Positions 19,028 to 28,361 are shown, numbered from the stretch's first letter. The stretch is DNA of 64,000 nucleotides from an uncultured Oceanobacter sp. (GCA_913061185.1 CAJXTI010000010.1:1-64000), one strand, 5' to 3'. Translations and numbers: made by a program. Notes: generated by a model from the letters alone, not told the origin.

Positions 19028-19264
19028 ATGGATATTATCTACATACTTGTTCCACTCTCGATCGTCCTGATCAGTATCGCCACCCTGATTTTTTTCTGGG
19101 CAGTACGTAGCGGTCAGTTTGATGATCTGGAGTCGCCAGCCCACAAGATTCTCTTTGATGACGACCCCGAGGAAACGACGGCCAGCGCTGAAAAACCGCC
19201 GTCAACAACAATCAACCCACCGCCTGTAGCACCAGACGCCACATCACCTGACAAATTGTCGTGA
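19028..19264 (+). CDS. ccoS: cbb3-type oxidase assembly protein CcoS
   Basis: A 78-residue protein with one N-terminal membrane helix followed by FFWAVRSGQFDDLESPAHKIL, the family signature. CcoS is needed for cofactor insertion into the oxidase. Beyond the signature there is an acidic, Pro/Thr-rich tail that is longer than usual. It lies 46 bases after ccoI and overlaps the next gene by 4 bases. Confidence 0.94.
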   Translation: MDIIYILVPLSIVLISIATLIFFWAVRSGQFDDLESPAHKILFDDDPEETTASAEKPPSTTINPPPVAPDATSPDKLS

Positions 19265-19917
19265 TTGAACCACTGTCACTGCTCACCGCATTACTGCTGG
19301 GCTTGTTTGGTTCCAGTCATTGCCTGGTCATGTGTGGCGGTATTGCGGCAGCCATTGGCAGTCGCTCACAGCATCAACCGCTATTAACCGCCTTGGCTTT
19401 TAATGGCGGACGAATCACCAGCTACGTAGTGGCTGGGCTGATAGTCTCTGTACTTGGCTTATGGCTGCAGCAACTGAATGACCTGCTGACGCTGGTATTA
19501 CGCACACTGGCTGCCGTGATGCTAATGCTGATGGGACTCTACATCGCGCGCTGGGCAAGCTGGCTGACCCGGATTGAACAGCTCGGTCAGCACCTGTGGC
19601 GTCTGCTACAGCCCGCCACCAAACCATTACTGGCACAACAATCAGTCAGCAGCCGCTTTCGTCTCGGATTGCTGTGGGGATGGCTTCCCTGTGGCCTGGT
19701 CTACAGTACATTAAGCTGGGTCGCCGCTAATGGCGATCCTCTCAAGGGTGCACTGGCCATGGCCTGTTTCGGACTGGGCACACTGCCTGCCCTGTTTGCC
19801 AGCGGCCTCGCCGCCAGCAGCCTCAATCGATTACTCAATCACAACGTCAGCCGTCGCATCGCCGGACTCTTGCTCATCAGTTATGGATTGTGGACCGCAG
19901 CGGCCATCTGGCTATAG
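19261..19917 (+). CDS. SafE/TauE-like membrane protein of cbb3 clusters
   Basis: A 218-residue protein with about six membrane helices, starting with GTG that overlaps the ccoS stop (GTGA). The opening GLFGSSHCLVMCGGIAAAIG and the later LGLLWGWLPCGLVYSTLSWVAA are hallmarks of the sulfite exporter-like DsbD/SafE group found after ccoS in many gammaproteobacteria. The paired Cys near membrane faces suggest metal or thiol handling, possibly copper, during oxidase assembly. That role is inferred from position. Confidence 0.88.
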   Translation: MIEPLSLLTALLLGLFGSSHCLVMCGGIAAAIGSRSQHQPLLTALAFNGGRITSYVVAGLIVSVLGLWLQQLNDLLTLVLRTLAAVMLMLMGLYIARWASWLTRIEQLGQHLWRLLQPATKPLLAQQSVSSRFRLGLLWGWLPCGLVYSTLSWVAANGDPLKGALAMACFGLGTLPALFASGLAASSLNRLLNHNVSRRIAGLLLISYGLWTAAAIWL

Positions 19918-20037
19918 TCAGCCAACTGTAATACCTTGACCAATGTCTTGACAGTCACCCTGTGAGCTAAGACCATACGAAAACTAATGGAAAACAGTTG
20001 TTCCGTTTGTCACGGAAAACCAGACACGGTGAGCTCA

Positions 20038-20808
20038 ATGAAAACAAACCAAGTTGCACATCCTCCCTTGCGCGGCAATCAGCCCCACTGCCAGACTTGC
20101 TCCCTGAATGCTCTGTGTCTGCCACTATCGCTCAGCGACAGTGATATGGAGCGGCTTGACGATATTATTCGCCGTGGCCGACCCATCCAGAAAGGCCAGC
20201 TGTTATTCCAGCAAGGGGATGAATTCCAGTCGGTATTTGCAGTACGTACTGGTGCCCTGAAAACCTATACCCTGGCCAGCAACGGCGAAGAGCAGATCAC
20301 CGGCTTTCACCTCGCCAGCGAACTGATTGGGTTAGCCGGTTACGATGCCGGAGATTACCCACTCACCGCCAAGGCACTGGAAACAACCACCGTGTGTGAA
20401 ATTCCGGTGCACCAGCTGGAAAACCTCACCGACGAATTACCCGATCTGCGTAAACAGCTGATGCGCACCATGGGTAATGAAATTCGCCACGACCAGAACA
20501 TGATGCTGCTATTAAGCAAAAAGAACGCCGAAGAACGTGTGGCCTCCTTTTTACTGGATATTTCCAACCGCTATGCCCGCCGAGGCTTCAGCGCGACTCA
20601 CTTCCGGCTGCCCATGTCCAGGGTCGACATCAGCAATTATCTTGGTCTCGCGGTTGAAACCATTAGTCGGGTATTTACCCGCTTTCAGAAAAATGCGCTG
20701 ATCGAAACCCAAGGCAAGGAAATCATTGTGTTGGACATGAACAGTCTTTATGAGATGGCAGGCCTGAGTGCTCACCTCGAATGCGACGACAAGGCCACCA
20801 CAGAATAA
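20038..20808 (+). CDS. fnr: Fnr/Anr oxygen-sensing transcriptional regulator
   Basis: A CRP-family regulator with a 4Fe-4S cluster that activates genes under low oxygen. From ATG 20038 (ribosome site GGTGAG) it is 256 residues, like Pseudomonas Anr. Cluster cysteines are Cys18, Cys21, Cys27 (HCQTCSLNALC) and Cys120 (TVCEIP). The sensor core EEQITGFHLASELIG and the recognition helix GLAVETISRVFTRF, with the Glu and Ser that contact TTGAT, are intact. A longer reading from 19987 would add 17 residues with a CSVCHG word but has no ribosome site. Likely targets in the window are ompW and the cco genes. Confidence 0.95.
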   Translation: MKTNQVAHPPLRGNQPHCQTCSLNALCLPLSLSDSDMERLDDIIRRGRPIQKGQLLFQQGDEFQSVFAVRTGALKTYTLASNGEEQITGFHLASELIGLAGYDAGDYPLTAKALETTTVCEIPVHQLENLTDELPDLRKQLMRTMGNEIRHDQNMMLLLSKKNAEERVASFLLDISNRYARRGFSATHFRLPMSRVDISNYLGLAVETISRVFTRFQKNALIETQGKEIIVLDMNSLYEMAGLSAHLECDDKATTE

Positions 20809-21066
20809 ACCAATCAGTAGCAGCAGGCAGCCCGCAACCGTTCGGCAAAACACCGGACATATGTGGCTGCTACTGCTCCGCAGTATCCCATGTGCACGCT
20901 GACTCACGGTTAACAGATTTGACAACCTTCCCTGTCAGTCATAGCTTGGCTGAATCGAACATCCAGCACAGCAACTCTTGCTGACGACAGCCAATCTATT
21001 CGCTAGAATTCGCCGCCTGATTTTTAGCCCGTGTTCCATCCCAGAACATCCAGGAGTTTTCCCAGC

Positions 21067-21918
21067 ATGACTGCCGACGTCATCGATCGCAAAGAACGAC
21101 TCGAATTCAACAAACTGCAAAAACGTTTGCGCCGTCATGTCGGCAAGGCCATCGAAGACTATTGCATGATTGAGGAAGGTGACAAAATAATGGTGTGTCT
21201 GTCTGGAGGCAAAGACTCCTACACCATGCTCGACATATTGATGAGCTTGAAGAAAAGCGCCCCGGTTAACTTTGAACTGATCGCAGTCAATATGGATCAG
21301 AAACAGCCGGGCTTTCCTGAGCATGTTCTGCCGGAATACCTGAGCAAGCTGGATGTGCCCTTCCATATTGTCGAAAAAGACACCTACAGCGTCGTCATGG
21401 ACATTATTCCGGAAGGCAAAACTACTTGCGGTCTGTGCTCACGCTTGCGGCGCGGTACCCTGTACGGCTTTGCCGAACACATTGGTGCCAACAAAATTGC
21501 CCTCGGACATCACCGCGACGATATTATCGAAACCCTGTTCCTGAATATGTTTTATGGCGGCAAGCTCAAAGCCATGCCACCCAAATTACTCAGCGACGAC
21601 AAGAAGCATGTACTGATCCGTCCGCTGGCCTACTGCAAGGAAAAGGATATCGAGGCGTTTGCAGCAGCGCGGGAATTTCCGATCATTCCCTGCAACCTCT
21701 GTGGGTCGCAGGAAAACATGCAACGTCAAAACGTCAAAAACATGCTGCATGAGTGGGAAAAAATCCAACCAGGCCGCAGTGACAACATCTTCGCAGCCAT
21801 CTGTAACATAGCCCCCTCACAGCTGGGGGATCTTAACCTGTTCGACTTTGTTAACCTGCAAAAGCAGCAAGACCAGTCACACCTGGCCACGCGGCTGGAT
21901 ATTGTAACGATCGAATAG
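21067..21918 (+). CDS. ttcA: tRNA 2-thiocytidine(32) synthetase TtcA
   Basis: The enzyme thiolates cytidine 32 of certain tRNAs using ATP and an iron-sulfur cluster. The start at 21067 follows AGGAG and gives 283 residues. The PP-loop is SGGKDS (46-51). Cluster ligands are Cys121 and Cys124 ([10 protein letters not shown]), with Cys209 or Cys212 (PCNLCGSQ) as the third. TtcA genes commonly lie beside fnr, as here. Confidence 0.96.
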   Translation: MTADVIDRKERLEFNKLQKRLRRHVGKAIEDYCMIEEGDKIMVCLSGGKDSYTMLDILMSLKKSAPVNFELIAVNMDQKQPGFPEHVLPEYLSKLDVPFHIVEKDTYSVVMDIIPEGKTTCGLCSRLRRGTLYGFAEHIGANKIALGHHRDDIIETLFLNMFYGGKLKAMPPKLLSDDKKHVLIRPLAYCKEKDIEAFAAAREFPIIPCNLCGSQENMQRQNVKNMLHEWEKIQPGRSDNIFAAICNIAPSQLGDLNLFDFVNLQKQQDQSHLATRLDIVTIE

Positions 21919-21991
21919 CGTCTGCCATGCACATACACCAATCACCCGTCTGAGAGTGCGGCCACGACTTGAATGGGTGAAAAACAGCCTG

Positions 21992-22483
21992 CTAGGGTAA
22001 ACCACCACTCAGATGCCGGGTAACTGCGAATTGGTAATCTCCGGGCGCACCAACACGAATATCAAGTCGGTAACGTCGTCCGTTGACACTATCCTCTGCC
22101 TGGCTTTGCAACAGACAATGGTCTTTTTCGAGCTGTGCCACTGGCATCTCCACAGCAACGTCAAACTCCGTTGCCAATTCCTCAATGCTCCGGGTCGAAA
22201 TCACCTCAGCCTCACTACCTGCCACACCAAATCGTATCCACTGTAAATACAGGCCGTGACCGGTTGGGCCACGTGTACGGATCACCCGGACATAGCCACT
22301 GCCAGACGCCGATTTCCACGGACAAACACTGACCACGGTATCAATCATCACCGGTAGCCGGTAGATCCCGGCAAAATCGCCAGGGCCAAAGGGTGTTTCC
22401 GCGACAACCGCTATTGCGACACTCCAGCACCAGCAGGCCACTATCGCTGACACGGATCTTTGTACACTGCCTGATCTGTTCAT
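21992..22483 (-). CDS. Hypothetical exported protein
   Basis: A 163-residue protein with a signal peptide (cleavage probably after VVAETP region, about residue 28). A strong GGGAGGA ribosome site supports the start at 22483. The mature part is beta-rich, with two cysteines (VCPWKS and DHCLLQ) that could form a disulfide. I do not recognise the family. It lies downstream of greB on the same strand with 33 bases between, so the two may be co-transcribed. Confidence 0.65.
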   Translation of the reverse strand: MNRSGSVQRSVSAIVACWCWSVAIAVVAETPFGPGDFAGIYRLPVMIDTVVSVCPWKSASGSGYVRVIRTRGPTGHGLYLQWIRFGVAGSEAEVISTRSIEELATEFDVAVEMPVAQLEKDHCLLQSQAEDSVNGRRYRLDIRVGAPGDYQFAVTRHLSGGLP

Positions 22484-22516
22484 AAATCCTCCCTGATCAT
22501 CAGACTAGCAGCTAAA

Positions 22517-23095
22517 TCAGGTCAGCCAGCGATGAGTGACCTCGCCGGGCTTGTTGTCCCACGCCGGTCGTGAATAAGTCACAGAGAGAATGGCATAGGT
22601 CTGTTCTCCCTTTGGCAAACGCACAATCACTTCATCATCCACGTACTTGCCAGCCAAACCACGGGCCAGCGGCGCATCCATACTGATATAGCCATGTTTG
22701 AGATCGATTTCATCTTCTCCAACCAGGCGATAACGATGAATCGCTTCGTCATCATCCTCCAGTTCAACCCAAGCGCCAAAATACACCCGGTTGAGATCTG
22801 CGGGCGGGCGATCAATCACGGTCAAAGCTTCGAGGCGTTTCAATAAAAAACGTACCCGACTGTCGATTTGGCGCAAGCGCCGCTTACCGTAAATATATTC
22901 GGCATTTTCTGAGCGATCGCCCAGTTTGGCAGCATCGGAGACTTCCTGAGTCACTTTCGGGCGTTCAATACGCCACAAATACTCGTATTCTGCCCGTAAT
23001 GCCTGCTCTCCCTCTGGAGTAGAAAGCAAACTGCGTTGCGGCAGAGGTTGTTTGTCCAAAGGGGTTGAAGACGGGGGTTTGGAAGGTGCTTTCAT
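22517..23095 (-). CDS. greB: Transcription elongation factor GreB
   Basis: GreB rescues backtracked RNA polymerase by stimulating transcript cleavage. After an unusual Pro-rich N-terminal stretch of about 25 residues, the coiled-coil finger reads EYEYLWRIERPKVTQEV and carries the tip GDRSENAEYIYGKRRLR with the catalytic acidic residues. The FKBP-like C-terminal domain follows (YISMDAPLARGLAGK). The 192-residue length is longer than E. coli GreB because of the N-terminal extension. The arrangement of basic patch residues fits GreB better than GreA. Confidence 0.92.
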   Translation of the reverse strand: MKAPSKPPSSTPLDKQPLPQRSLLSTPEGEQALRAEYEYLWRIERPKVTQEVSDAAKLGDRSENAEYIYGKRRLRQIDSRVRFLLKRLEALTVIDRPPADLNRVYFGAWVELEDDDEAIHRYRLVGEDEIDLKHGYISMDAPLARGLAGKYVDDEVIVRLPKGEQTYAILSVTYSRPAWDNKPGEVTHRWLT

Positions 23096-23270
23096 ACGAA
23101 ACTATTGGCTGCATCAAAGTGGTTCAAACGAACATTGAGTGACTGCAAGCAGCCACCGAGTACTCACAAAATGATCACGATTACATGACAGCCAGGCACA
23201 CAAACAGATTTATTGCGGCCGTCATGATGGAGCAACATCGACATGACACTTTAGCAGGTTACGACTACCG

Positions 23271-23552
23271 ATGGCTGACTTCTCTATGGTTAAACGCAGC
23301 GCCAAAATCATGCTTGGAATCCTTCTCGTTATCGCTGGTGTTATTGTCACGCCACTACCTATTCCCTTTGGCCTCATCATGATATTTATCGGTCTGTCGC
23401 TGCTGGTCAGCACAGTTCCACGAGTGCGGGAATGGCTACGACGGCAACGGCACCGTTATCAGGAATTTTCCGGCCAGCTTAATGCCATCAAAGGCAAGCT
23501 GCCACGCTTTGCCCGCAAACTGATTGAAGACACGGATCCTGAGCGCCCCTGA
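23271..23552 (+). CDS. Small membrane protein, PGPGW-like
   Basis: A 93-residue protein with two close membrane segments joined by TPLPIPFGL, resembling the PGPGW-type transmembrane family, followed by a basic tail (REWLRRQRHRYQEF). Function is unknown. It lies 37 bases upstream of the J-domain gene. Confidence 0.6.
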   Translation: MADFSMVKRSAKIMLGILLVIAGVIVTPLPIPFGLIMIFIGLSLLVSTVPRVREWLRRQRHRYQEFSGQLNAIKGKLPRFARKLIEDTDPERP

Positions 23553-23589
23553 CGCGGCAGCCAGACCACAGCTGTGATATTCTGCCGCC

Positions 23590-24198
23590 ATGCTGAACCT
23601 CAAACGCGAACAGATCAATCCACCTGACGAAAGCCTGGATACCCTGCAGCAGCTGCTCTCCTGTCAACTGCAGGATGGCCAGTGTCATACCGAATACCAG
23701 CTGATCCAGTGGCTCAAGCAGCCGGTTCCCGGCGTTTTCCAGCACGACGCCCTGTCCGACTCGCTGACCCTGTTTCGTTGTCACTTTCTGGTGATGCACT
23801 GTTTGTATCGACTGCGGCTGGAATGGCTCGCCCAGCAGGCTGGCTGGCTGAGTATCGAACCTCTGGGGGTGCAGTTACTGCCCTGGGATACCCGCCAGGC
23901 GAGCGATAACCAGCATGTCTGCGAAGCCGATTCGCTGGCACGCTATTACCTGGATCTGACTCACCTCAGTACCGACCGTGAAACCGTCGACAAGCTCTTG
24001 CGTGGCATCTGGCAACAAACCCTGACACCCGACCAGCGCCGCAACGACCTGCGCTTGCTGGAGCTGAAAGAAGGGGCCAACGAAGCGGATATTCGACGTC
24101 AGTATCGCCGCCTGGCGATGCGTCATCACCCGGATCGTGGCGGTAACGTCAGCCACTTCCAGGCGCTGCTGGCGGCGTATCAACGCTTGACGCTCTGA
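23590..24198 (+). CDS. DNA-J related protein with C-terminal J domain
   Basis: A 202-residue protein with an N-terminal DnaJ-related domain (about residues 10-125) and a J domain in the last 60 residues. The J domain has the HPD motif at 180-182 (RHHPDRGG), so it should stimulate a DnaK partner. The J domain at the C-terminus rather than the N-terminus is normal for this family, known from marine gammaproteobacteria. The client is unknown. Confidence 0.85.
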   Translation: MLNLKREQINPPDESLDTLQQLLSCQLQDGQCHTEYQLIQWLKQPVPGVFQHDALSDSLTLFRCHFLVMHCLYRLRLEWLAQQAGWLSIEPLGVQLLPWDTRQASDNQHVCEADSLARYYLDLTHLSTDRETVDKLLRGIWQQTLTPDQRRNDLRLLELKEGANEADIRRQYRRLAMRHHPDRGGNVSHFQALLAAYQRLTL

Positions 24199-24250
24199 CG
24201 ATCCACAAAGTACGACTTATGAGAGTACCAACAATTGTACTAATCGTTTG

Positions 24251-24287
24251 CACTTGAATAACTCACTTGAATAACCACTCGAATAAC
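24251..24287. repeat. Three direct 12-base repeats before the deacetylase gene
   Basis: CACTTGAATAAC, one T, CACTTGAATAAC and CACTCGAATAAC follow one another about 50-85 bases upstream of the polysaccharide deacetylase start. The regular spacing, close to one helical turn, could be a site for a repeat-binding regulator, or just local slippage. Confidence 0.6.
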
Positions 24288-24334
24288 AACTTGTTGTCAT
24301 TCGCTCTCTTTTTCTCCAACACGATGAGCGTTTT

Positions 24335-25366
24335 ATGAAGTATCTCGCCTTACTCGGACTGCTGCTGGCTGCCTCAGCCAGATCCGACCTGGTCATTCTG
24401 CAATATCACCATGTAGACACGGCAACGCCCGCCACCACCAGTATCAGTCCAGCTGATTTTGAGCGCCACCTGCAGCTGCTGGCGTCCCTCAACAAGACCA
24501 TCGTTGATCTGCCGCAAGCGATGGCCGCATTACGCCAGGGCAAGTCGCTACCCGACAACGCCGTCGCCATTACCTTCGACGATGCCTATGAATCCATTTA
24601 TCGCAACGCCTTCCCGAAACTGGCCCGACGCCATTGGCCCTTTACCATTTTTGTTAATCCGGGTGCCGTCGACGCCGAATACGATGGCGTCATCCGCTGG
24701 CACCAGTTGCGCGAGATGCAACAACAAGGCGCCACCATTGCGAATCACAGCATGGATCATCCGTATCTGATTCAGCGTCCAAAAAATCTCAGCTTGGACC
24801 AATGGCTGACCCAGCAGGTCGAAACCGCCGAACAGCGTATCAAACAGGAAATAGGTCATTCCGACCGCTTGCTGGCTTATCCCTATGGCGAGTATTCACT
24901 GGAGATCACCCGGTGGCTCAAAGCCCATGATTATCTGGCCTTTGGCCAGCATTCCGGGGCGGTCTCTAAGGCATCGCTTTGGCAGGCGATTCCTCGTTTC
25001 CCGGCAGCCGGGGACTACTCCGACCCGGACACCCTGAACGACAAGCTGCGAACCCTGGCCATGCCCGTCAGTGACAGTTCACAAGTCGATCCGGCACTGG
25101 GCCACGAAAACCCGCCGACACTGGTGTTGACGATCGAGTCAGCGGATATCAAACCCGACAGCTTGCGCTGCTTCGCTGGTGGCGAAGGGCAGATCAGCCA
25201 CCAGACCAGCGTGTCGGGCAAGACCATTACCTTGCAAACCCGTGCTCACCATCCAATTATTCAGGGTCGCAGTCGTTACAACTGTACTGCGCCAAGCATC
25301 AGTAAATCCGGCTATTTTTACTGGTATTCCCAGTTATGGATCAACACGAGCGTGGAAAACCGTTGA
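24335..25366 (+). CDS. Exported polysaccharide deacetylase
   Basis: A 343-residue protein with a signal peptide (about 17 residues) and a NodB-homology domain. The metal site is visible: Asp82-Asp83 in TFDDAY and the His138/His142 pair in NHSMDHP, with LAYPYGEYS as the later catalytic-region motif. It probably removes acetyl groups from an N-acetylated cell-envelope or extracellular glycan, as PgaB does. The last 100 residues are a beta-rich extension with two cysteines. Its 3' end overlaps the convergent metallopeptidase gene by 26 bases. Confidence 0.85.
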   Translation: MKYLALLGLLLAASARSDLVILQYHHVDTATPATTSISPADFERHLQLLASLNKTIVDLPQAMAALRQGKSLPDNAVAITFDDAYESIYRNAFPKLARRHWPFTIFVNPGAVDAEYDGVIRWHQLREMQQQGATIANHSMDHPYLIQRPKNLSLDQWLTQQVETAEQRIKQEIGHSDRLLAYPYGEYSLEITRWLKAHDYLAFGQHSGAVSKASLWQAIPRFPAAGDYSDPDTLNDKLRTLAMPVSDSSQVDPALGHENPPTLVLTIESADIKPDSLRCFAGGEGQISHQTSVSGKTITLQTRAHHPIIQGRSRYNCTAPSISKSGYFYWYSQLWINTSVENR

Positions 25367-26048
25367 GATGAAAACGATCCAGTTCCCGTTCCCGCAGCTG
25401 ACAATCTGACAGGTGCAACGCCAACAAACGCCGAAAGCCGGGGCCATGATCAAAATGGCGGATATGGCAAAGTTCATGGACTACGACCAGTTCAATCAGG
25501 TTTTCTGGCATATGGATCAATGCCAGATTCAAATTGATGTAACCCTTGCGTGACAAGCTGCCCCAGCGAGTACGCATTTTTTTGACCCGCAGTACCGGTC
25601 TGACGACGCCATACTGTTGAAACCGGGGCCACCAGAAATCCAGCAAGGATTCAAATTTGGCTCGGGCCTGTTGCCTGAGCCATTGTTCCAGGATAGCTTG
25701 GCGTTGTACTTCTGTGACTCTTCTTGGGACTTTTAACAGCTCACCACCGATTTCAGGAAAAACAACGTCATCTTCAACCAGCGCCAAGGTGTGACCCAGG
25801 AATCTCAGCGCGCTTTCGCTGCGACTCTTGTTGGCCTTCCACTCACGACGACGCTGCACCAGCCACTGTTCGTGACTTTCCAGAAACCGGTTCACCTGAG
25901 TCTTGTTGGAGCCCAGCGGAATACGCAGATCGATTTCACCCGCCGGGTTCAGCACCAGTCGCAAACTTTTGCGTTTCATCGCCTGAATATGGAGAACAAC
26001 CTCCTCTCCATCCAGCGGGACAAGCAATTGTTGTTTGTAGCCTTTCAT
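25341..26048 (-). CDS. YgjP-like zinc metallopeptidase (DUF45)
   Basis: A 235-residue cytoplasmic protein of the YgjP/WLM-like metallopeptidase group. The zinc motif is HELCH at 191-195, with a third ligand region in FDHGPGF. The N-terminal part has the family pattern RKSLRLVLNPAGEIDLRIP. Members have been linked to protein or SUMO-like hydrolysis without an established bacterial substrate. It is divergent from the YecA-like gene with 39 bases between. Confidence 0.85.
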   Translation of the reverse strand: MKGYKQQLLVPLDGEEVVLHIQAMKRKSLRLVLNPAGEIDLRIPLGSNKTQVNRFLESHEQWLVQRRREWKANKSRSESALRFLGHTLALVEDDVVFPEIGGELLKVPRRVTEVQRQAILEQWLRQQARAKFESLLDFWWPRFQQYGVVRPVLRVKKMRTRWGSLSRKGYINLNLALIHMPENLIELVVVHELCHIRHFDHGPGFRRLLALHLSDCQLRERELDRFHLNGFPRSC

Positions 26049-26087
26049 AAGCCTGCTAGCATTGGCTCCGACTTCAGGAGCGCCGAA

Positions 26088-26663
26088 ATGAATGATCTAA
26101 ATGATATCCCAGCCATGACCGAGAACGAACTGGAAACCCTCGGGGTTTTGCTGGAAGACGAAGCGGAACGCCAGGACAGCTTCGATTTTTTTGCTGTCCA
26201 CGGTCTGATTACCGCCTTGCTGACAGGTCCAGTCGAGTTCGATATCCAACGGGTATGGGATTGTGCGTTTGACGAAAAACTGGGCTTCACCAGTGTCGAA
26301 AAAGCCACTGTTACCGAGTTACTGGGCAAAATGATTCGTGAAATCCAGGCCTGGCTCGATTCTGGCCAAGATTTCCCCGTGCCAAGCGAACTGACTCTGG
26401 CAGATGAAGAAGACGAACCCCCCATCGAAAGCTGGGCCATCGGCTTTATGACTGGCGTTATGCTGCAAGAGGAAGACTGGTACAACCGCGATGAAGAAAA
26501 TGTCGCCGAAAGTCTGTTCCCAATCATGTATGCATCTGGCCTGTTCGCCGACGAAGAAGAAATGGCCGATATTGATGACGACATCGAATTGTCCGATCAG
26601 GTCTGTGGTGGTATTCCGGCGGCCGTCATTGACCTCTACCTGTTTTTCCATAGCCAGAGTTAA
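26088..26663 (+). CDS. YecA/YgfB (UPF0149) family protein
   Basis: The start at 26088 (ribosome site CAGGAG) gives 191 residues. Longer in-frame readings overlap the metallopeptidase gene and are rejected. The protein is all-helical and very acidic, with the family pattern DFFAVHGLITALLTGP, ESWAIGFMTGVML and a Pro-Ile-Met region. Unlike many YecA proteins it lacks a C-terminal SEC-C zinc motif. The role is unknown. Confidence 0.85.
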   Translation: MNDLNDIPAMTENELETLGVLLEDEAERQDSFDFFAVHGLITALLTGPVEFDIQRVWDCAFDEKLGFTSVEKATVTELLGKMIREIQAWLDSGQDFPVPSELTLADEEDEPPIESWAIGFMTGVMLQEEDWYNRDEENVAESLFPIMYASGLFADEEEMADIDDDIELSDQVCGGIPAAVIDLYLFFHSQS

Positions 26664-26710
26664 CGCTACCTCAGCACTGGCAACAGAACAGTATTAGCTT
26701 GCAATAACAC

Positions 26711-26748
26711 AAAAAAACCCGGAGCCCTTGCAGGGTTCCGGGTTTTTC
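26711..26748. terminator. Bidirectional terminator between YecA-like and pstS-ompA genes
   Basis: AAAAAAACCCGGA and TCCGGGTTTTT pair around an inner stem of CCCT-GCAGGG. The A and T runs on both sides let it serve both convergent genes. Confidence 0.88.
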
Positions 26749-26775
26749 TTCGCCGTTCATAACAGACTGGACAGC

Positions 26776-28140
26776 TCAGGTATTATCCCTGACCCACACC
26801 TCGACACGACGATTTTTCATTTTCCCTTCCGCCCGGTTTACCGAGGCAACGGGCAGATATTCGCCATATCCCACCGATAATTTAGGGTAAATACCGTTTC
26901 GCACCAGCTCACGACGTACTGCCATCGCACGTAATTTGGACAACAATTTGGAGCGTTTTTCAGTTCGCTTCTTGTCACCAAAGCCGATCAATACCACTTC
27001 CGCATCGTTACGACCCTGGTTTTGCAGGTAGTCCACCAGGCGCTCAATGTCTTTCATCGCCTTGTTATCCAGCGATGCGCTGCCTTCACGAAAACGGAAG
27101 TTAATGGTCAGACGCTTGGCATCATTGGTGATTTCACGAAAATCCTGGGGTAACTCACCGTAAAACTCAGGTACCACTTCTTTTAATTCCTGCGAGATAA
27201 AACCGGAATCCGCAACCACCTGCTGGCCTTCGTTCTTCTGCACAAAATCCATAAATTCAACCACATACGGATTTTCCGGAGCATCGTCCGTATACATAAA
27301 AAGACGCCGAGCCAGAGCGTAGTCTTCCGTGGCCACGGTCAACTTGTTCGGTTTCAGCGCTTTGGCACTGCCGTCAGAAACCGCCAGCAATTTTGATTTC
27401 CGTACCGACGATAATCCGACAAAACCGATACCACCTTTATCGGCTGCAACCTCATCAGACAGCACAGCGTTCGATTCAAAGCGTTTGGCGGATTCAATCA
27501 AGGGTTTTTTACCCAGCACCATGCCCTGGAAACTGTCCCAGGTACCAGAGTTCTCGTCACGGGCATAGACATGGATAGCACCAGGACGACCGCCGACTTG
27601 CGACCAGTCTGAATAGCCGCCGGAGAAAATCTCGGAAATTTCTTCCACACTGAGCTCGCCGACAGGATTAGACGGGTTGACAACAATGGCCAGACCGTCA
27701 ATACCTATGATGTGCTCAGCTGATGGACTGCGCATATCGGCGATGTCTCTCAGCAAATCGGCCTCCTTGCCCTTGATTGGACGAGAAGCCGCCGCTATGT
27801 CCGCAGCACCATTGGCAATCCCTTTAAAGCCAGTACTGGAACCGTGCGCAGCAATAGCGACTGTCAGGCGGGTACCGGTATCGGGCAAGAATCCGCTGAC
27901 AACCTGCTCATTACTGACAAGCGTACTACGAATCTGGACGTCTTTAGCGCCTTTCTCTTCGAGGTATTTTCTGACCAGATTAGGACCCAGTTCGGCACCA
28001 ATGGTGTTGGAACCATGGATAGTAAACAGATGGACTTCGCCATTAGCGGGCAAACCGGTGAAGGGTGGCAAAATCCCTGCGTTGACAGTTGCAAAACACA
28101 GCATGGCAAGCAGAGCCAAACAAGTACGAATTGGTGTCAT
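26776..28140 (-). CDS. PstS-type phosphate-binding protein fused to an OmpA domain
   Basis: From the start at 28140 (454 residues) there is a clean signal peptide ending near Val-Asn-Ala. Residues about 30-330 form a PBP-like domain of the PstS type: IHGSNTIGAELGP, HGSSTGFKGIANGAADIAAASRPI and YARDENSGTWDSFQ are phosphate-contact motifs. Residues about 345-454 form an OmpA-like peptidoglycan-binding domain ending NRRVEVWVRD. Such fusions anchor a periplasmic phosphate-binding module to the cell wall. No pstCAB genes are near. A Pho-box promoter lies just upstream, so phosphate starvation control is likely. Confidence 0.88.
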   Translation of the reverse strand: MTPIRTCLALLAMLCFATVNAGILPPFTGLPANGEVHLFTIHGSNTIGAELGPNLVRKYLEEKGAKDVQIRSTLVSNEQVVSGFLPDTGTRLTVAIAAHGSSTGFKGIANGAADIAAASRPIKGKEADLLRDIADMRSPSAEHIIGIDGLAIVVNPSNPVGELSVEEISEIFSGGYSDWSQVGGRPGAIHVYARDENSGTWDSFQGMVLGKKPLIESAKRFESNAVLSDEVAADKGGIGFVGLSSVRKSKLLAVSDGSAKALKPNKLTVATEDYALARRLFMYTDDAPENPYVVEFMDFVQKNEGQQVVADSGFISQELKEVVPEFYGELPQDFREITNDAKRLTINFRFREGSASLDNKAMKDIERLVDYLQNQGRNDAEVVLIGFGDKKRTEKRSKLLSKLRAMAVRRELVRNGIYPKLSVGYGEYLPVASVNRAEGKMKNRRVEVWVRDNT

Positions 28141-28171
28141 AATTCTGGCTTCAGGTCGAAAGTTCGGCGCG

Positions 28172-28205
28172 ATTGTATGAATATTCAATGACACTTTGGT
28201 TACAA
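28172..28205 (-). promoter_or_regulatory. Pho box and -10 element for the pstS-ompA gene
   Basis: On the minus strand TTGTAAC-CAAA-GTGTCAT (28205-28188) matches 10 of 14 half-site positions of the PhoB consensus (CTGTCAT-N4-CTGTCAT). Ten bases further is TACAAT (28177-28172), a 5/6 match to the -10 box. This is the arrangement of PhoB-activated promoters, where the box replaces the -35 element. The ATG is 32 bases beyond the -10. Confidence 0.7.
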
Positions 28206-28361
28206 GGTTGCCTGATTGACGTTCTGTTTAACGATCCGGCATTTCAGATAAAATCCCTTTCATTTCATAAGGTTAATACACCAAGAAGTCGATTTGATGA
28301 AAGCCACCGAGACAATATCTTGAGTAGTGCTTCACGATCACCTGCTCATGATCACCTGCCC

